From the NCBI GenBank assembly GCA_021811735.1, contig JAJZNK010000032.1:1-36027 (forward strand): a stretch of 36,027 nt of DNA. The letters run 5' to 3'. The position numbers and the translations under genes were made by a program. Numbering within the stretch: the first letter of the stretch is position 1; every line of letters starts with the position of its first letter. The notes under the pieces were generated by a model. It searched no databases and was not told where the DNA came from. It was given only the letters and a program-made list of their open reading frames with translations. Shown in pieces: positions 32,871 to 36,027 of this stretch. Source of the stretch: Nanobdellota archaeon. Lineage in GTDB: Archaea; Nanobdellota; Nanobdellia; Parvarchaeales; Parvarchaeaceae.

Positions 32871-33962
32871 TTACGCGCTGTACTGTCTAGAGGGTCTTTT
32901 TAAGAATGCTGCGAGGCCCCCTAAATTAAATAGCTGGAGACCGTCACTGGAGTCTTTGGAGATTATTTCAACTACAACATTTTTTCCTTTTCCAAGATAA
33001 TAGAATTCATTTTTTTTACTTTCATCTATGCCCGAAGATATCAATAATGTATCTACATTTTCATTTTCAAATTCTTTTCTTACAGCAGCTTCGCCGTATA
33101 CCGAAAGATTATCGTTTCTTGCTATGCTACTTAAAAGTTTTTGTACGAATTCTTTTTCTATAGTTATTCTTTCATTTACCAATAGATCTTTACTTTTTTC
33201 CACAAGCTCGCGTAATCCACTTTCATCAGTGTAGCTTATGCTTCTCACTCCCTTTATAAGGTTCTTTAAATTTGTAATGAGATAACCACTTTCTATAAAG
33301 TTCTCCTTAGCAGGTCCCGGGCCTCCGATAATTATGCCCTTTAGGTTCTTATTAAAGAAAAGATTCTTTGCAGTTTCTGCTATCTCCTTATAGAAATCTC
33401 TTATCAACCCTTCCCGTTCCCTCGAAAAACGCATTGCAGACTGGCCTCCCTTCGAAAATTTACCAGGGACTAGAGATTTAATGTGTTTTAGACTGTTTAT
33501 TCGTGCACCTTCAAGTGTACCGAATGTTGCTTCTCTTACGTCCAGTACTATGAGACCGTATGCATTTTCCTGATGATATGTTTGTTTCAATGGATCTGTT
33601 ATAAATCTCTGGTCACAACGGTAAAGTCTTATATCTGATTTTGTCGGCGGAACAACTTCCCATACCTTTATCTCGGGTTCACCCTCTCTTTCCGAAACGT
33701 TTCCACAGAACACGACCAATCCGTTTTCAGGAGTAGTTCTTATAAGTCTCAGTTCATTCATTATTTTTTCAAGGGCGTCTATAACGTTTTTACGGTTATT
33801 TCTATCCTTTATGTTTGTAGCAGTGCTTTTCTCATCTGCAAGCTGTGAGCGTATCAAATCAAGATTAAATCCACCAGGGACGTATACTGTTACTAGCTCT
33901 GTGTGTCTTCCTTTTATCCCTTCAAGGTATTTTATAAGATTAAGTGCTTCAAATTCTTCCAT
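32871..33962 (-). CDS. prf1: Peptide chain release factor aRF1 (eRF1 family)
   Basis: Recognises all three stop codons and triggers peptide release. Domain 1 holds STATNIKDRNNRKNV (NIKx motif at residues 50-53) and LYRCDQRF, matching YxCxxxF. Domain 2 has the catalytic KFSKGGQSAMRFSRER (GGQ near 175). Domain 3 follows (GKGKNVVVEIISKDS). 363 residues, a little short of the usual 400-415. The NIKS serine is replaced by aspartate. All three stop codons are used in this window, so no reassignment is evident. It lies 10 bases after the S-adenosylmethionine synthetase gene. Confidence 0.95.
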   Translation of the reverse strand: MEEFEALNLIKYLEGIKGRHTELVTVYVPGGFNLDLIRSQLADEKSTATNIKDRNNRKNVIDALEKIMNELRLIRTTPENGLVVFCGNVSEREGEPEIKVWEVVPPTKSDIRLYRCDQRFITDPLKQTYHQENAYGLIVLDVREATFGTLEGARINSLKHIKSLVPGKFSKGGQSAMRFSREREGLIRDFYKEIAETAKNLFFNKNLKGIIIGGPGPAKENFIESGYLITNLKNLIKGVRSISYTDESGLRELVEKSKDLLVNERITIEKEFVQKLLSSIARNDNLSVYGEAAVRKEFENENVDTLLISSGIDESKKNEFYYLGKGKNVVVEIISKDSSDGLQLFNLGGLAAFLKRPSRQYSA

Positions 33963-33972
33963 AAAAATCAGG

Positions 33973-35190
33973 TCAGCAAACAGTGAATTTGCCTTCGACT
34001 ATTTTTTCAGTTATGTTGCTTATCTTCGAAAGCTCCTCATTTATAAAGTTTACAATGTCTCTTTTTTTGCTGCTGTCTATTCTCTCTTCTGTTAGAAGAG
34101 AAAAGGCCAATGGCTTGCTTAAATCATTTCCTATTCTTCCGACCATTTTTATCTGGTTATTTAGAGAGAATTTTTCGTATATCTTTTTGGAGATATCAAA
34201 TGAAAATAGACTGTATATCTTTCCTATGTGATTTACAGGGTTCTTCCCAGCGGCTGCTTCCAATGTCATGGCCCTGTTTGGTGTGATAAGACCATTGACT
34301 CTGTTGCCTCTTCCAACAGCACCATCATCTCCGCTTTCCGCACTTAATCCCGTAACTGTCAAATAACATCCATTTATTCCTCTGCCTTTTTTATCCATGT
34401 TGTTTAATGAAATCTCCACATTTCTCTTTCTTTCTATCTTGTTCTCATTTTCCATTCTTTCATTTAAATTTATTATATATTTGTTTAAATCCAAAAAAAT
34501 CTCATTCTTCTTCAAGAAGTAATCTTTTTCGGAGGATACGAAGCGGTCTACAATTGCCATTGCTATCGTTATTTTTATCTTGTTTTTTATTCTTACACCC
34601 ATTATTTTTATATCTTCACCGGAAAACTGGAATCTATCTTTGAATTCTTTTGAGTTAAGATAATTTTCTGTCTTCAAAACAATATTTTCGAGCACGCTGA
34701 ATGGATAATATCCCACTGCGAAGGATGTATCATTAGAACCAGGTTTTCCACCCCTTTGAAATGCATCTATAAGGTTAACAGATCCATTGTTAGTCTCAAA
34801 TAAATATCTAATCTTATCAGAATCTAAAAACCGGATATTATTTTTTATCCACTGCTTTGCCGAGTTCTCAGCTATCTCTCTTAACGGTACTGTTTTACCG
34901 TCCACCACACCAGTGGCTCTTCCGGAAAACAAAACAGTTATCGGCTTTATTATTCTACCACCATTGAAAGAAGGTTGAGTTTCTCCCCCAATAATTTCAA
35001 GTTTGTCTACATTATGATGCAGTATCTTTTGAAAATGCTCGATATAATATTTTGAAAGGTTGACCGAAAAGTTTTCGGCGATAGAATCTGCCATGTAATC
35101 TGGGTGCCCCAAACCTTTCCTTTCAACTATTTCTATTGCTTGTTTTTCAATGTTCTTTGCACTATTTTTTTCTACCGCTACAAAATTCAT
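33973..35190 (-). CDS. mat: S-adenosylmethionine synthetase, archaeal type
   Basis: Makes S-adenosylmethionine from methionine and ATP. It belongs to the archaeal MAT family, distant from bacterial Met[38 protein letters not shown], the [18 protein letters not shown] region, [20 protein letters not shown] and [18 protein letters not shown] (quoted in parts) are family hallmarks. 405 residues, normal. It heads a leftward group with aRF1 and an unknown gene. The reverse strand has a weak CTTAAATC about 20-25 bases before the ATG, so the mRNA may be leaderless. Confidence 0.96.
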   Translation of the reverse strand: MNFVAVEKNSAKNIEKQAIEIVERKGLGHPDYMADSIAENFSVNLSKYYIEHFQKILHHNVDKLEIIGGETQPSFNGGRIIKPITVLFSGRATGVVDGKTVPLREIAENSAKQWIKNNIRFLDSDKIRYLFETNNGSVNLIDAFQRGGKPGSNDTSFAVGYYPFSVLENIVLKTENYLNSKEFKDRFQFSGEDIKIMGVRIKNKIKITIAMAIVDRFVSSEKDYFLKKNEIFLDLNKYIINLNERMENENKIERKRNVEISLNNMDKKGRGINGCYLTVTGLSAESGDDGAVGRGNRVNGLITPNRAMTLEAAAGKNPVNHIGKIYSLFSFDISKKIYEKFSLNNQIKMVGRIGNDLSKPLAFSLLTEERIDSSKKRDIVNFINEELSKISNITEKIVEGKFTVC

Positions 35191-35403
35191 TTAAATTCTA
35201 ATTTTTCAGCAGATTTAAGCTTATTCTACAGCAACTTAATATGTTTTATAGTTTATACTAAAAATTTTACTGACCTACAATTTTGTCTATAAGTAAATTC
35301 TTTCTCCCAAATAACTGGTTTTCTCAGATCCTTCATCACACAAGAAGTGAAAATATATAGAGTTAAGAATTAAAATAAAATAATATAAGCCAGATTTTAT
35401 TAT
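35191..35403. other. AT-rich divergent intergenic region
   Basis: The gap between the S-adenosylmethionine synthetase start and the terminal pilin-like gene is 266 bases. Apart from the two promoter regions at its ends I see no ORF with family character, tRNA or clear repeat. Confidence 0.5.
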
Positions 35404-35412
35404 ATTAAATAT
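35404..35412 (+). promoter_or_regulatory. TATA box of the terminal pilin-like gene
   Basis: ATTAAATAT is 45-53 bases before ATG 35457, placing transcription start near 35432 and a leader of about 25 bases that includes the Shine-Dalgarno. Confidence 0.45.
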
Positions 35413-35440
35413 GCGAATCAACCAACATATAGATATACTC

Positions 35441-35446
35441 GAGGAG
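35441..35446 (+). promoter_or_regulatory. Shine-Dalgarno of the terminal pilin-like gene
   Basis: GAGGAG ends 10 bases before ATG 35457. Most other genes here lack such a site, so this fits strong translation. Confidence 0.6.
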
Positions 35447-35456
35447 AAATAATCCT

Positions 35457-36027
35457 ATGTTTACACTCGGAACTAAACAATCAACATCTTTCATAACCAA
35501 CTCGGGTCAGTCAGCTTTGGAGTACATGATGACTTATGGTTGGGCAATCCTGATCATAGTAATCGTAGCAGTAATCCTCTACAGTATGGGTATCTTCACC
35601 CCATCATCAAGCGTATCCTTCTCAAGCTCAGGCTTCTCTCCCTTCACAGTCTCATCCTCCTCATGCAACAGCATAGGCTACAAGATAGCAGTGATAGCAG
35701 GTCCAATACCAAACAATGCAAATTCCCTGCAGATAACCAAAGTATACGTTACCTCTGCATCAGGAGCAAATACCTCTAGTTCAGTGTATACTCTGCCATC
35801 ACCAATAACTCTCAAAAGCAGTCAATCAGCAGTCATAATAGTCCCAAACGTCGCCTGTAATGCAATAAACGTAAAGTATTCCTTCTCTGCAATAATACAG
35901 TATACTTATAACGTCCCAAGCATAGGAACGCAGACAATAAACACATCAGGCACAGTGGCAGGTACGTCAATAGCAGGAAAACCCTCCATCCTAACCTCAT
36001 ATGAGCCCTTGACGATAACCAATACCC
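35457..36027 (+). CDS. Type IV pilin-like surface protein, N-terminal part (partial)
   Basis: The frame is open from ATG 35457 to the right edge, so the ORF track shows only a shadow. The leader MFTLGTKQSTSFITNSG precedes QSALEYMMTYGWAILIIVIV and ILYSMGIF, the class III signal with a cleavage site likely before the Gln. At least 155 residues of Ser/Thr-rich ectodomain follow, with beta-strand periodicity and two early cysteines. The hydrophobic helix is closely similar to that of the 247-3519 protein (YSLGIF/YSMGIF). Codons such as ATC, TTC, CTC and ACC are much commoner than in neighbours, suggesting high expression. It may be a major pilin or an S-layer-like subunit; the full length is unknown. 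Confidence 0.8.
   Translation, partial: MFTLGTKQSTSFITNSGQSALEYMMTYGWAILIIVIVAVILYSMGIFTPSSSVSFSSSGFSPFTVSSSSCNSIGYKIAVIAGPIPNNANSLQITKVYVTSASGANTSSSVYTLPSPITLKSSQSAVIIVPNVACNAINVKYSFSAIIQYTYNVPSIGTQTINTSGTVAGTSIAGKPSILTSYEPLTITNT

Noticed and set aside
32871-33962. Stop codon reassignment suggested by the NIKD motif
   Set aside because: Real genes in the window end in TAA, TAG and TGA, and no conserved protein contains an in-frame stop.
1-36027. CRISPR array, insertion sequence, integrase, toxin-antitoxin or defence cassette
   Set aside because: No regularly spaced short repeats, transposase motifs or terminal inverted repeats were seen; the repeats present are protein-coding modules.

Overview
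The window is AT-rich archaeal chromosome and looks like a small-genome DPANN lineage of the ARMAN kind (Parvarchaeota/Micrarchaeota-like). The archaeal assignment rests on archaeal-type ribosomal proteins (S4e, L32e, L19e), EF-1A, aIF1, aIF2-alpha, aRF1, Nop10, NreA, PolD small subunit, archaeal S-adenosylmethionine synthetase, an initiator tRNA with an A1-U72 pair, and TATA-box promoters in front of very short or absent leaders. The DPANN/ARMAN suggestion is an inference from compact, overlapping genes and the SQxxLEYL-type pilin leaders on very large surface proteins. I cannot name a species.

Layout. Positions 1-175 (-): N-terminus of a class II Asx-tRNA synthetase. 247-3519 (+): giant repeat protein with a pilin-type N-terminus. 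3720-4994 (+): EF-1A. 5061-9012 (-): M20 amidohydrolase, topoisomerase I, UMP kinase. 9094-10640 (+): initiator tRNA-Met directly followed by a bacterial-looking methionyl-tRNA synthetase. 10637-10939 (-): aIF1. 11116-17363 (+): tightly packed PolD small subunit, two unlike thymidylate kinases, and a 1196-residue pilin-like lectin/DUF2341/PA14 protein. 17395-18738 (+): pyruvate kinase.

18816-28753 (+) is the archaeal ribosomal protein cluster: L3-L4-L23 // Rnp1-S17-L14-L24-S4e-L5-S14-S8-L6-L32e-L19e-L18-S5-L30-L15-SecY. The usual L2-S19-L22-S3-L29 block is missing between L23 and Rnp1, and a fresh promoter sits at the junction. An EMC3/Oxa1-like insertase follows SecY. 29514-31563 (-): aIF2-alpha, Nop10, NreA. 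31622-32264 (+): tRNA-splicing endonuclease and a tiny basic ORF. 32267-35190 (-): S-adenosylmethionine synthetase, aRF1 and an unknown protein. 35457-end (+): start of another pilin-like gene with different codon use.

Most of the window is a translation, replication and secretion core. The less ordinary content is three surface proteins sharing a pilin leader but carrying different ectodomains, a thymidylate kinase paralogue that lacks the P-loop lysine, an aRF1 with NIKD in place of NIKS, an initiator tRNA with an extra base in the T-stem, and an insertase with a large cysteine-containing external domain. I saw no CRISPR array, insertion sequence, rRNA or integrase.
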